Source: Lysobacterales bacterium
GTDB lineage: Bacteria; Pseudomonadota; Gammaproteobacteria; Xanthomonadales; SZUA-5
Length of the DNA: 64,000 bases
Direction of reading: 5' to 3'
Assembly: GCA_022844135.1 (NCBI GenBank)
Contig: JALHMG010000025.1
Span: forward strand, 16,938-80,937
The stretch's first letter is position 1. Each line of letters begins with the position of its first letter. This document shows, one piece after another, positions 7,158 through 15,469 of the stretch. Made by a program: the position numbers and the translations under genes. The notes under the pieces were generated by a model, which saw only the letters and a list, made by a program, of their open reading frames with translations, was not told the origin of the DNA and did no database searches.

Positions 7158-8887
7158 GCGATTGGCCGTGGGTTGTCCTCGGCATTGAGCCAGCGTCAGA
7201 CGCGCTGGCGATCAAACGCGCTTACGCGAAGAAGCTCAAAGTCACCCGGCCCGACGATGATCCCGACGGCTATCAGCACTTGCGCCACGCGTATGAAGTG
7301 GCGCTCGATTGGGCGCAACGAGTGGCAGCCGAGCAGGCGCTGGCAGCACACACTGAGCCAATGGGAGAGACCGTCGGCGACGTGCCGGCAACGAGCACCG
7401 AGCGTGTGGCAGCCATGGCGCCGATCGAGGCGGCGGAGACCGCCGCCGACGCATCACCGATCGCAGCGCCCAGCGACACTGACGGCAGCGAACAACCGCG
7501 CTCAGCGCCGGACGCTCGCGCTGCCACAACGCAGGCGCCAGTCCACGCGGATACGGACGAATTGCCCCACCTGGTCGCGCGGATTCGGCGCACGCTTTCG
7601 GATGTGGATATCACTGCGCCGAGCGACTTGCCGGCGTGGTGGAAACGCCTCGGACGCGACTTTGCGCTGGTGCCACTCGCGCATCGGAATGTGCTGTCCA
7701 GGCAAATGGCACAGTTCGTTGCAGAGCGACCGGGTTTTCCGGACTGGTTGGTTGAACGGATTGCCGATCTCTTCGAATGGGAGTCCGACTTTCGTCGAGG
7801 CAGCGAGATTCAGGACACGTTGGGCACCCGACTTGCCGCGATGCGGCGAGCCCGCGGCGAGTTGGTCGAGCGCCAATGGCGCCTGCTGTCGGTGTTCGAC
7901 GCGCTGGCGCGGCCTGGCTCGCGGGTCGTCGGCGCGGGACTCATGGCGATGTTTGCACCCCGGTTGATCGAGCATTACGACGAGTTGCGTGCTTCTGGGG
8001 CGCTTGGCCGATTACGCGATGGTTTGCGCTTCGAATTTGAAGGACTGGCACGCCAGCAGTGGTTCCTCCGATTGCTGCTCTTCAAGGTGATCGTGCTGCT
8101 GCCGTTTGTTTGGACAGGAATAACGAGTGATGTTTGGAACTGGCCGCCGGTACTGGCTTGGCTGGGAGTTGTGGCTTCGGGGCAAATCTACCTGTGCTTC
8201 GATGCGGTGTATCGGCAATGGAAACCCTTGCATGGGGCCCGCAACCTGCGCGTGTCGATGGCCGCAGGCCTGGGGCTCGGTGCGCTGTGGCTTGGGACGG
8301 TCGGCTCAGCGCCCGTGCAAGCCCATGCGTGTGCATTTGCGGCACTGTTCCTGGCGCACAACGCCGGCCGCTGGCGTTCCATCCATGTGGCCTTTTGGCT
8401 CGCTCCGAGTATCGCGTTCTGGAGTCTTGGGCTGCCCGCACCCAGTTGGCTGACCGGCGCCATGGCGTTGAGTGTTTTGTTGAGCTTGACGTTGCTCGAT
8501 CGGATGCCTGAGCGGGTGTTAGCGGCGTTTCGTGTCAACCTCAGCGAGGTGCCTTACGGCTGGGCCGGCTGGATTGCGCTGGTGTTTTTGTTGCGTGCCG
8601 CAGGTCCGGCATTGACGATCGCAACGGCACTGGTCATGCCCCTCGTAGTTTCGGTGCACGCACGCAGTTTCGGCCGCTGGTTCGCGCTCAACAACGTCGC
8701 TACGGCGACGGCGCTGACGGTGATGTTGGCCACGCCCGAAACGGTTCTTGCTGCGTGGCTCGCCGCACTGGTTGTGATGTGTCTGGCCACCGTGCTTTGG
8801 GCGCGCCTGCTAGAGCGTCGTGCTGTCAAGATCATCCAACGTAACGGATTCACCGCGCACTGGCCACCGCGCGCATACGATTCATAG
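7154..8887 (+). CDS. Membrane J-domain-like protein, HscC partner (DjlB/DjlC type)
   Basis: Protein of 577 residues. The first 50 residues form a J-like domain (WVVLGIEPASDALAIKRAYA) but the catalytic HPD tripeptide is replaced by RPD within VTRPDDDPDGY, as in the DjlB/HscD subgroup. An Ala/Thr-rich acidic linker (about 60-140) leads to a helical region, and residues about 300-565 contain many hydrophobic segments, probably eight or more membrane helices. It starts with GTG at 7154 overlapping the hscC stop (GTGA), so translation is coupled. It probably recruits HscC to the inner membrane. Which membrane client it serves cannot be told from the sequence. Confidence 0.8.
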   Translation: MSDWPWVVLGIEPASDALAIKRAYAKKLKVTRPDDDPDGYQHLRHAYEVALDWAQRVAAEQALAAHTEPMGETVGDVPATSTERVAAMAPIEAAETAADASPIAAPSDTDGSEQPRSAPDARAATTQAPVHADTDELPHLVARIRRTLSDVDITAPSDLPAWWKRLGRDFALVPLAHRNVLSRQMAQFVAERPGFPDWLVERIADLFEWESDFRRGSEIQDTLGTRLAAMRRARGELVERQWRLLSVFDALARPGSRVVGAGLMAMFAPRLIEHYDELRASGALGRLRDGLRFEFEGLARQQWFLRLLLFKVIVLLPFVWTGITSDVWNWPPVLAWLGVVASGQIYLCFDAVYRQWKPLHGARNLRVSMAAGLGLGALWLGTVGSAPVQAHACAFAALFLAHNAGRWRSIHVAFWLAPSIAFWSLGLPAPSWLTGAMALSVLLSLTLLDRMPERVLAAFRVNLSEVPYGWAGWIALVFLLRAAGPALTIATALVMPLVVSVHARSFGRWFALNNVATATALTVMLATPETVLAAWLAALVVMCLATVLWARLLERRAVKIIQRNGFTAHWPPRAYDS

Positions 8888-8943
8888 CTCCGCCAGCCCG
8901 CTTTGGGCATGCTTCACAGCGTCTCTCAAAGGAGGACTGTTCA

Positions 8944-9624
8944 ATGCCTATCGAACCTCGTTATTTGCTGCTCGCGCTGCTGCTGGCGCTGCCCTTCGCC
9001 GTAACTGCTGGCGTAAAAGAGGAGAAGCGCGCGCAAGCGGCGGTCGCGGTGCTCCGCGAGGTGCAATCGGTGCCGGATATCGAGATTCCGGAATCGTTGC
9101 TGTCCAAGGCTTATGCGATCGCGGTGATTCCCGATGTCGTCAAGGTCGGTCTCGTGGTCGGCGGGCGTCGCGGCAAAGGCTTGATCTCGGTGCGCCAGAT
9201 GGACGGGACCTGGTCGAACCCGGCGTATATCTCGATCACCGGCGGCAGTTTTGGTTTCCAGGCCGGCGTGCAATCGGCGGACATCATTCTTGTGTTCCGT
9301 ACGCAGCGTGGCGTCGATAACCTCGTCTCCGGCAAGTTCACACTCGGCGCCGATGCGTCCGTGGCGGCAGGGCCCGTGGGTCGCCAGGCTTCGGCGGCAA
9401 CCGACATCGAGCTGAAAGCGGAGATTCTGGCTTACGCGCGCACCCGCGGATTGTTCGCCGGCATCGCGCTCGATGGCTCGGCGCTGGCGATCGATTACGA
9501 TGCGATCGAACGCGTCTATGGTCGCGGCACCAGCCCACGCGCACTGTTCGAGGGTCGCGTCAAAGGCGCACCAACGTTTATCGTCGACTTCCGGGACCAG
9601 TTGGAAGAGCAGACGTCGCGCTGA
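8944..9624 (+). CDS. Secreted SYLF (Ysc84-like) lipid-binding domain protein
   Basis: Protein of 226 residues. Residues 1-22 are a signal peptide (YLLLALLLALPFAVTAG). The rest is a SYLF domain: IPESLLSKAYAIAVIPDVVK, VGGRRGKGLISVR, GGSFGFQAGVQSADIILVF and the C-terminal GLFAGIALDGSALAID motif are the characteristic blocks. SYLF domains bind phosphoinositides in eukaryotes; the bacterial periplasmic role is unknown. A perfect Shine-Dalgarno AAAGGAGG precedes the ATG by about 8 bases, suggesting high expression. It is followed by a long hairpin at 9630-9683. Confidence 0.88.
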   Translation: MPIEPRYLLLALLLALPFAVTAGVKEEKRAQAAVAVLREVQSVPDIEIPESLLSKAYAIAVIPDVVKVGLVVGGRRGKGLISVRQMDGTWSNPAYISITGGSFGFQAGVQSADIILVFRTQRGVDNLVSGKFTLGADASVAAGPVGRQASAATDIELKAEILAYARTRGLFAGIALDGSALAIDYDAIERVYGRGTSPRALFEGRVKGAPTFIVDFRDQLEEQTSR

Positions 9625-9629
9625 AGCCT

Positions 9630-9683
9630 GGGAGCGCCGGCGTCCTCGCCGGCTCGTGCGCCGACGAGGACGTCGGCGCTCCC
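9630..9683. repeat. Long imperfect palindrome, 24-base arms
   Basis: The arms 9630-9653 and 9660-9683 pair with only two mismatches around the 6-base loop TCGTGC. The arms open with GGGAGCGCCG and close with CGGCGCTCCC. It lies directly after the SYLF stop and before tyrS. It lacks a U-run, so it is either a terminator/RNA-stability hairpin or a member of a dispersed palindromic repeat family distinct from the RAYT-linked one. Confidence 0.75.
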
Positions 9684-9702
9684 GGCTCGCCCGTGCGCTA
9701 TT

Positions 9703-9737
9703 GGAACAAGAACCAGGAACTAAGAACCAAGAACCAT
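9703..9737 (+). repeat. Five degenerate heptamers covering the tyrS translation start
   Basis: Successive seven-base units GGAACAA, GAACCAG, GAACTAA, GAACCAA and GAACCAT lead into and include the first two bases of the tyrS ATG (9736). No standard Shine-Dalgarno other than the GGAA at 9703 and the AGGAA at 9715-9719 is visible, so the repeat itself forms the leader. Confidence 0.6.
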
Positions 9738-11010
9738 GCATCACCTCATAGACGATCTCCAATGGCGCGGGCTGCTCGCCGACTGCACCGATATCAAAGC
9801 CTTGCGCGAGCGCATGGAGCAGGGGCCGATTACGCTTTACTGCGGCTTCGATCCGACCGGCGATTCGCTGCACGTGGGCCATCTGATGGGGCAGTTGATG
9901 CTGCGCCGCTTCCAGCGCGCGGGCCACACGCCGATCGCGCTTGCGGGCGGCGCGACGGGCATGATTGGCGATCCGTCAGGCAAATCGGCCGAGCGCAATC
10001 TGTTGTCGCGCGAGCAATTGCAGCACAACGTCGCTTGCATCAAGGCACAGCTGGCGCGGCTGCTCGATTTCGAGGCGCCGTTCAATCCTGCGCAACTGGT
10101 CGACAACTACGACTGGACGGCGCCGATCACGGTGCTCGAGTTCCTGCGCGATGTCGGCAAACATTTTTCGCTGACGGCGATGTTGGCGAAGGATTCGGTG
10201 CGCTCGCGGATGGAGGCCGAGAGCGGCATCAGCTACACCGAATTCAGCTACCAGCTTCTTCAGAGCTACGACTTCTATCACCTGCGCGCCGCACATCACT
10301 GCGAGCTGCAGATCGGCGGGTCGGATCAGTGGGGCAATATCACGGCGGGAGTGGATTTCACGCGCCGCAAACTCGGCGCCACGGTGTACGGCTGGACCTT
10401 CCCGCTGATCACCAAGGCCGATGGCAGCAAGTTCGGCAAGACCGAATCGGGCGCCGTGTGGCTGGATCCTGCCAAGACCAGCCCGTATCGGTTCTATCAG
10501 TTCTTTTTGAACACCGAAGACGCCAAGATCGGCGAGTACCTGCGCAAATTCACCTTTTTACCGCGCGAAGAAATCGAAGCGCTCGAAGCGCAGCAGTTGG
10601 CCAATCCAGGCGCACGCGAGGCGCAGCGCGCGTTGGCGCGCGAGGTAACGACGCTGGTGCACGGCGCCGCGGCCGTGGAGGCCGCGCAGCGCGCCAGTTC
10701 GATCTTGTTCGGCGCAGAACTGGGCGATGTCGATGCCGCGACGTTCCTCGACGTGGTCGGCGAAGTGCCCACCTATTCGCTCGCACGCAGCGCGCTCGAT
10801 GCCGGCGCTTCGTTGATCGATCTGCTGATCGAGGCCAAACTCGCACCATCCAAATCTCAGGCGCGCAAAGACATCGAGAGCGGCGGCGTGTACCTCAACA
10901 ACCAACGCGCCGACGCGACACGCGCGGTCAGCACGAGCGACCTGCTGTTCGCACGCTATCTGTTGCTGCGCAAAGGCAAAAAGAGCTACGCGGTGCTCGA
11001 CGTGCTGTAA
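9736..11010 (+). CDS. tyrS: Tyrosyl-tRNA synthetase
   Basis: Charges tRNA-Tyr with tyrosine in the cytoplasm. The protein has 424 residues, typical of the bacterial class Ic enzyme. The HIGH motif is H46-VGH49 (DSLHVGHLMGQLML), the tyrosine pocket includes YCGFDPTGDS, and the KMSKS loop is K232FGKT236, the TyrRS form. A C-terminal S4 RNA-binding domain (SLIDLLIEAKLAPSKSQARK) is present at about 355-420. The ATG at 9736 sits at the end of a heptamer repeat. No T-box or tyrosine attenuator is visible upstream. Confidence 0.96.
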   Translation: MHHLIDDLQWRGLLADCTDIKALRERMEQGPITLYCGFDPTGDSLHVGHLMGQLMLRRFQRAGHTPIALAGGATGMIGDPSGKSAERNLLSREQLQHNVACIKAQLARLLDFEAPFNPAQLVDNYDWTAPITVLEFLRDVGKHFSLTAMLAKDSVRSRMEAESGISYTEFSYQLLQSYDFYHLRAAHHCELQIGGSDQWGNITAGVDFTRRKLGATVYGWTFPLITKADGSKFGKTESGAVWLDPAKTSPYRFYQFFLNTEDAKIGEYLRKFTFLPREEIEALEAQQLANPGAREAQRALAREVTTLVHGAAAVEAAQRASSILFGAELGDVDAATFLDVVGEVPTYSLARSALDAGASLIDLLIEAKLAPSKSQARKDIESGGVYLNNQRADATRAVSTSDLLFARYLLLRKGKKSYAVLDVL

Positions 11011-11064
11011 GGCCGCCCTTGGCGGATACTGCCAAGTCACTACTGGTCGCCAGGCTGAAATCTC

Positions 11065-12402
11065 GTGAGCTACAAAGCACCCGAAAACCTGATCGAAGTG
11101 CTCCAGCGAATCAATTTCGAGGAGGCGCTCGATCCAGACGACCCACGGTATGTCGACACCGAAAAGGCGCGAGGTAGTCAGCAGGTTTTTGCGAGTCTGG
11201 CAAAGACGCTTGGCTGGGATCCCAGGACCAACGCTACCTTCCCGCCAGCCTCCAAACACGTACTGTTTTTTGGCCATGTGGGCAGTGGCAAGACCACAGA
11301 GTTGCGCCGCTACGGCAAAGCACTGAACGACTCGAACCGTTTCCTGGTGATCCAAGTCGACTTGCTTACGTTACTCGACCGCAACAACTTGAGCTACAGC
11401 GAAGTGCTACTGGCAATGGCAGATCGCCTCGTTTTCGAGATCAAGCGGCAATCCATTGAATTGGACAGAGATGCAATCAAACCTATCGTCGACTGGTTTG
11501 CTGCGTCGACGCGGCTTACAGAGAGCTACCGCGAGAGCGAAGGTGCGGTGCAGGTGGGCAGTGAAGCCAGCTTCGGCATCCCGTTCGTAGCAAAGCTCCT
11601 GGGTATCGTGACCGCTGGCGTTAAGGTCGGTTCTACAATAAAAGACGAATGGCGTAGTGAGGCTAGAAAACGATTCACAGCACTTGCGGCTGCATTCAAC
11701 GGTCTGGTTCGGCAAACTGAACAGAAGATTCGCAACTCAGATGTGACCCGTCGGGTACTCTTTGTTGCCGACGGCACGGACAAACTTAGCGGTGAAGATA
11801 CGACGCGCTTCTTTGTTGAAGACGTGGAGCAGCTTCTGGCAATCGAGGCACTCGCGATCTACACGGCGCCGCTGCAATTGAAATTCAGTGGACGACTTAC
11901 CGGGAAACTTGATGCGTCGCTCATGCTTCCCATGATAAAGCTGCGGGAGCGTGACGACAGCCCGTGTCTTGAAGGCCGTAAAGCGCTGCGAGAAATGGTC
12001 TTGAAGCGTGCTTCAGCAAAGCTGTTCGCAAATCCCACTCAGGTCGAAATTGATCAGTTGGTCGATCTGAGCGGCGGACACCCGCGTGAGCTACTCAGGT
12101 TGTTGAAGCAATGCTGCTTGATTGCCGAAGATGTCATCAACGGGACGATCGTAGGACTCGCCGCCGACAAGCTGGCCAGCGAGTATCGATACTGGTTGAA
12201 GGAAGCCGACTATGAACGCTTGGTTGCAATCGACAGCGCGAAGACCGCACTCGGTAACGAAGATATTGATCAAGAGCTTATCCATCGGTTGGCGCTGATG
12301 CAGTACAACGAAGGCTCTTGGCGCGCAAGCCATCCGGTGATTCGCCGTCTCGACGGCTATGTTGCCGCGAGGGAGCGAAGCGCGAATCGAATCGATGGTT
12401 GA
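11065..12402 (+). CDS. P-loop (STAND-like) ATPase of a three-gene cassette
   Basis: Protein of 445 residues of unassigned function. Walker A is G70HVGSGKTT78. The probable Walker B strand is V231LFVADGTDK240, with D236 and D239. A GGHPRELLRLL element at 337-347 looks like the GGxP sensor of STAND/MNS-type NTPases. A hydrophobic stretch (FVAKLLGIVTAGVKVG) lies near 174-189. It starts with GTG at 11065. The next gene encodes a TPR protein with a domain resembling inactivated STAND modules, and a GNAT enzyme follows by overlap. The region is more AT-rich than its flanks, suggesting transfer. The cassette looks like a conflict or signalling module; no effector with a known toxic domain is recognised. 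It could instead be a regulatory ATPase. Confidence 0.7.
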   Translation: MSYKAPENLIEVLQRINFEEALDPDDPRYVDTEKARGSQQVFASLAKTLGWDPRTNATFPPASKHVLFFGHVGSGKTTELRRYGKALNDSNRFLVIQVDLLTLLDRNNLSYSEVLLAMADRLVFEIKRQSIELDRDAIKPIVDWFAASTRLTESYRESEGAVQVGSEASFGIPFVAKLLGIVTAGVKVGSTIKDEWRSEARKRFTALAAAFNGLVRQTEQKIRNSDVTRRVLFVADGTDKLSGEDTTRFFVEDVEQLLAIEALAIYTAPLQLKFSGRLTGKLDASLMLPMIKLRERDDSPCLEGRKALREMVLKRASAKLFANPTQVEIDQLVDLSGGHPRELLRLLKQCCLIAEDVINGTIVGLAADKLASEYRYWLKEADYERLVAIDSAKTALGNEDIDQELIHRLALMQYNEGSWRASHPVIRRLDGYVAARERSANRIDG

Positions 12403-12410
12403 ACGCAAAC

Positions 12411-13940
12411 GTGGATGAAATTGCCAACCGGGCAATTGCCACACTTCCGACCGAATGGCATGCCGAGTTCCGCCGACTTGCCCGTGCGTTGGTTCATGGA
12501 AATGACTCGCAGCGATTGCTGATCGACGCTAGGGATCAGCGATATCGAGACGACTTGGCTGCGGCTTTGAGTCGAGTTTGTTTGGACGCTGGTCTTCGCG
12601 AAGCGCACCTGTCCATCGATTCGTCAGTGCCGGATGTCGCCGACTTGGAAGCCAAGATGCTTGAAGTTGCGGATCGGGCGGATGTTGTCCATCTGGATTT
12701 CGCGCCAGGTTGGCTGACTGCAAGTCGATGGCAAGCACTCAACATTCGTCGCGAACGGCTTTCGGAAGCGCGCGCTCGCTGGTTGCATTGGCTTAGCGCG
12801 GATGAGTTGGAGATGGCCGCGAGACATGCGCAAGATTGGTGGGCTTGGCGTGATGGCGTATTCGCGTTCGTCGCGCCGACAGAAGTCGATTTGGGCATTC
12901 CAGCAGCGTTCGATTTTAGCGAACGTGCGCCGTCGCTTTCTTCGGCTTCAACGCCGATAGAACGAATCGTCCGGATCGATGAGTTGGCGGCTTGGCTGTC
13001 TGCGAATGCATCTGCTGACAAGCGGCTGCAGGCGAACGTCGTTGACGAGCTGATACTCTTACTTTTTGCCGACTATCGCTTCGCCGAAGCTGTTCCCTAC
13101 CTGAAGCGTGCGGTCACCCTTTATAGATCGCTCGGAGAGCGCGACAGGGCGGCGATGTGCAAGGTTGCTTACGGCGATGTCCTGCGAACGCTCGGTGAGA
13201 CAGATCGCGCGTTACGGATCTACGAGACTCAGGCGCGGCGCTTGTCGGAACTAAAGGCGACGATACTGTGGGCACAGACTCGTTTCCGGGTTGTTTCTAT
13301 CTGGCTGCAGAAGCGGCGACTGGGAAAAGCTCGCGACGAACTAGCGAACCGCTTGCTGCCACTCGCGGAGAGACTTGGCGACACCGGAATGATGGCCGTA
13401 GGACTCGGCCTACTGGCCGATCTAGAGCGATTTTCCGGGCGAACCCGCGAAGCCCTTGAGATCGAGCAGCGAGTCTTATCCATAGCTTTGGCGTCGGGTC
13501 GGCAAAGGATGGCGGGAATTGCGTTGGCAAAAATCGGACACATGTTGGCGACAGAAGGTCGCTTCGATGAGGCTCGCGCGCAGTTCAACAGAGCGTTGAC
13601 TACTTTCCAGGGCGAAGGCTCAACGGCGGACATCGCGGCTGTCCTCGGTAGATTGGCAGCGGTCGATGCGGCGAATGGAAATTTCGATTCAGCGCTTTCA
13701 ATTCATCGGGAGCAGGTGCTGCCTCTTCTCCAGAAAGATTACGACCTAACCAGATTGATCATGACGCACAGGACGATCGGGCGCCTGCTACAAAACCAAC
13801 ATAAGCCCAGTGACGCACTGACTGAATTCCATTTCGCAGGTGAGTTGGCGCGGCGCGCTGGCAACAAAACGTTGATGGAGGCGGTTGAACAGGATATCGC
13901 CGGGCTCCGATCTCAATCACAACCCGAGATCGTCGCGTGA
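12411..13940 (+). CDS. Inactive-STAND-like / TPR repeat protein
   Basis: Protein of about 509 residues from GTG 12411, eight bases after the ATPase stop; a longer reading from 12318 overlaps the ATPase by 85 bp and is less likely. Residues about 30-155 resemble the P-loop-lacking domain seen before TPRs in STAND-linked proteins, with the pattern LNIRRERLSEARARWLHWL (110-128) then WWAWRDGVFAF (143-153). No Walker A is visible, so it should not hydrolyse ATP. Residues about 215-500 are helical repeats of TPR type (RAVTLYRSLGERDRAAMCK, GDVLRTLGETDRALRIYE). It probably acts as sensor or scaffold for the upstream ATPase. It ends overlapping the GNAT gene (GTGA). The start is uncertain. Confidence 0.65.
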   Translation: MDEIANRAIATLPTEWHAEFRRLARALVHGNDSQRLLIDARDQRYRDDLAAALSRVCLDAGLREAHLSIDSSVPDVADLEAKMLEVADRADVVHLDFAPGWLTASRWQALNIRRERLSEARARWLHWLSADELEMAARHAQDWWAWRDGVFAFVAPTEVDLGIPAAFDFSERAPSLSSASTPIERIVRIDELAAWLSANASADKRLQANVVDELILLLFADYRFAEAVPYLKRAVTLYRSLGERDRAAMCKVAYGDVLRTLGETDRALRIYETQARRLSELKATILWAQTRFRVVSIWLQKRRLGKARDELANRLLPLAERLGDTGMMAVGLGLLADLERFSGRTREALEIEQRVLSIALASGRQRMAGIALAKIGHMLATEGRFDEARAQFNRALTTFQGEGSTADIAAVLGRLAAVDAANGNFDSALSIHREQVLPLLQKDYDLTRLIMTHRTIGRLLQNQHKPSDALTEFHFAGELARRAGNKTLMEAVEQDIAGLRSQSQPEIVA

Positions 13941-14389
13941 AACCAAGGGCTCCGCTTTTCTTTGCGCTAAACGCCTTCGCCGATCTGCCGATCGAGCGCT
14001 GGTATGCGATCAGCCAGGCGCGCACGGCGGTGTTTATCGTCGAGCAGAATTGTCCGTATCAGGATCTCGATGGCAAAGATGCGAAGTGCCTGCATCTGGC
14101 TGGCTGGGACGGCGAGACGCTCGCTGCGTACTTGCGCATCGTGCCACCGGGCGTGTCGTACGAGGAAGCCTCATTGGGCCGCGTGCTGACCACTAGCGCG
14201 TATCGGCGCGGCGGCTTCGGGCGCCAACTCCTGGCCGAAGGCATCGCTCGCTGCACGGCGTTGCACGCCGGTCCAATCCGCATCGGTGCGCAGCGTTATC
14301 TGGAAGCGTTCTACGCGAGTTTCGGTTTTCGCACGGTGTCTCAGCCTTACGACGAGGACGGCATCGAGCATGTGCTGATGCTGCGCTGA
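13937..14389 (+). CDS. elaA: ElaA-type GNAT acetyltransferase
   Basis: Protein of 150 residues close to ElaA. It carries [20 protein letters not shown], the ElaA signature, the beta4 [11 protein letters not shown], the acetyl-CoA loop ([15 protein letters not shown], the R/Q-x-x-G-x-G/A region) and a C-terminal [11 protein letters not shown]. It should transfer an acetyl group from acetyl-CoA to an unknown amine. It begins with GTG overlapping the TPR gene stop, so it is probably co-expressed with the ATPase/TPR cassette. That coupling may be accidental, because ElaA is normally a stand-alone housekeeping-type enzyme. Confidence 0.85.
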   Translation: MKPRAPLFFALNAFADLPIERWYAISQARTAVFIVEQNCPYQDLDGKDAKCLHLAGWDGETLAAYLRIVPPGVSYEEASLGRVLTTSAYRRGGFGRQLLAEGIARCTALHAGPIRIGAQRYLEAFYASFGFRTVSQPYDEDGIEHVLMLR

Positions 14390-14477
14390 GGCCGCGCTGC
14401 AGGGCATTTCGCTTGTACCGCGCCGCTCACGCCAAAGTTGGCATACTGCCGCTCAACCTCGAATGCGGAGTAGCCCC

Positions 14478-15104
14478 ATGTCCCACGACGTTCGCGCACT
14501 GAACCTCGTACCTATCGTCGTCGAACAAAGCGCTCGCGGCGAGCGCGCGTACGATATCTATTCGCGCCTGCTCAAAGAGCGCGTGATCTTTTGCGTCGGC
14601 CCCATCGACGATTACATGGCCAATGTCATCGTCGCGCAGTTGTTGTTCCTGGAGTCGGAAAACCCCGACAAGGACATCAACCTGTACATCAACAGCCCGG
14701 GCGGCCACGTCACGGCGGGTATGGCGATCTACGACACCATGCAGTTCATCAAACCGGCCGTCAGCACCATGTGCATCGGCCAGGCGGCGAGCATGGGCGC
14801 GGTGTTGCTCGCGGCCGGCGCTGCCGGCAAGCGCTATTGCCTGCCGAATTCGCGTGTGATGATCCACCAGCCGCTCGGCGGCTTTTCCGGCCAGGCCTCG
14901 GATATCGACATACACGCGCGCGAAATCCTGCTGATCCGCGAGCGCCTGAACCGAATCCTTGCGCACCACACCGGCCAGCCGATTGAAACCATCGCCAACG
15001 ACACTGATCGCGATAAGTTCCTCAGTGCCGAAGATGCCAAGGCTTATGGACTGATCGATGCGGTCATGGATCGACGCGCAGAGCAATCGGTCAAGCCCGT
15101 GTAA
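14478..15104 (+). CDS. clpP: ATP-dependent Clp protease proteolytic subunit
   Basis: Serine peptidase of 208 residues that forms the 14-mer chamber fed by ClpX/ClpA. The catalytic triad is S105 ([11 protein letters not shown]), H130 ([11 protein letters not shown]) and D179 ([10 protein letters not shown]). The start [21 protein letters not shown] is the normal ClpP N-terminus; GGAG lies 8 bases upstream of the ATG at 14478, and the in-frame ATG at 14463 is less likely. Neither clpX nor tig is adjacent, unlike the usual tig-clpP-clpX-lon order, so it may be a relocated gene or a second copy. Confidence 0.94.
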   Translation: MSHDVRALNLVPIVVEQSARGERAYDIYSRLLKERVIFCVGPIDDYMANVIVAQLLFLESENPDKDINLYINSPGGHVTAGMAIYDTMQFIKPAVSTMCIGQAASMGAVLLAAGAAGKRYCLPNSRVMIHQPLGGFSGQASDIDIHAREILLIRERLNRILAHHTGQPIETIANDTDRDKFLSAEDAKAYGLIDAVMDRRAEQSVKPV

Positions 15105-15123
15105 ATGGGAGCGCGCCCCGCGC

Positions 15124-15339
15124 TTGCGATGCCGGCGAGCGTGGGGTGTGCTGTTGCTGTGTGTATGGGCCGCGTTTCGCGTCGAGGTGCGTGCGCTCAG
15201 TGTGTTGTCGTTGTTTCTGGCGTTGTACGCCATTCACGGCATGCCCTCGGAACTGCGCGTGATTGCGATCGCCAACACCGTTGGGTTGCCGTTTTTGGCC
15301 ATCGTGCTTTGGCAAGCCTGCGGTGCTCGGACTGCGTAG
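15124..15339 (+). CDS. Possible small membrane protein
   Basis: An open frame ending at 15339 encodes about 71 residues with two hydrophobic stretches, RAWGVLLLCVWAAF and RVIAIANTVGLPFLAIVLWQ, joined by a short ALYAIHGMPSELR loop. Its third codon positions are G/C-rich. The start is unclear: TTG at 15124 (GGGAG about 12 bases before) or GTG at 15148. An ATG at 15058 would overlap clpP. No family recognised. Confidence 0.35.
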   Translation: MRCRRAWGVLLLCVWAAFRVEVRALSVLSLFLALYAIHGMPSELRVIAIANTVGLPFLAIVLWQACGARTA

Positions 15340-15469
15340 CCTTGTTTGCCGTCGTCGTTCCACACGTCGAAGTGCGGCATAGCGGAATTTTCGTTTTCTC
15401 CCATGGCCGTGGGATGCCAGCGCTTGCGCTCAGTACTACTGTGCTGCCATCCCACCACAGGAGTCCGCC

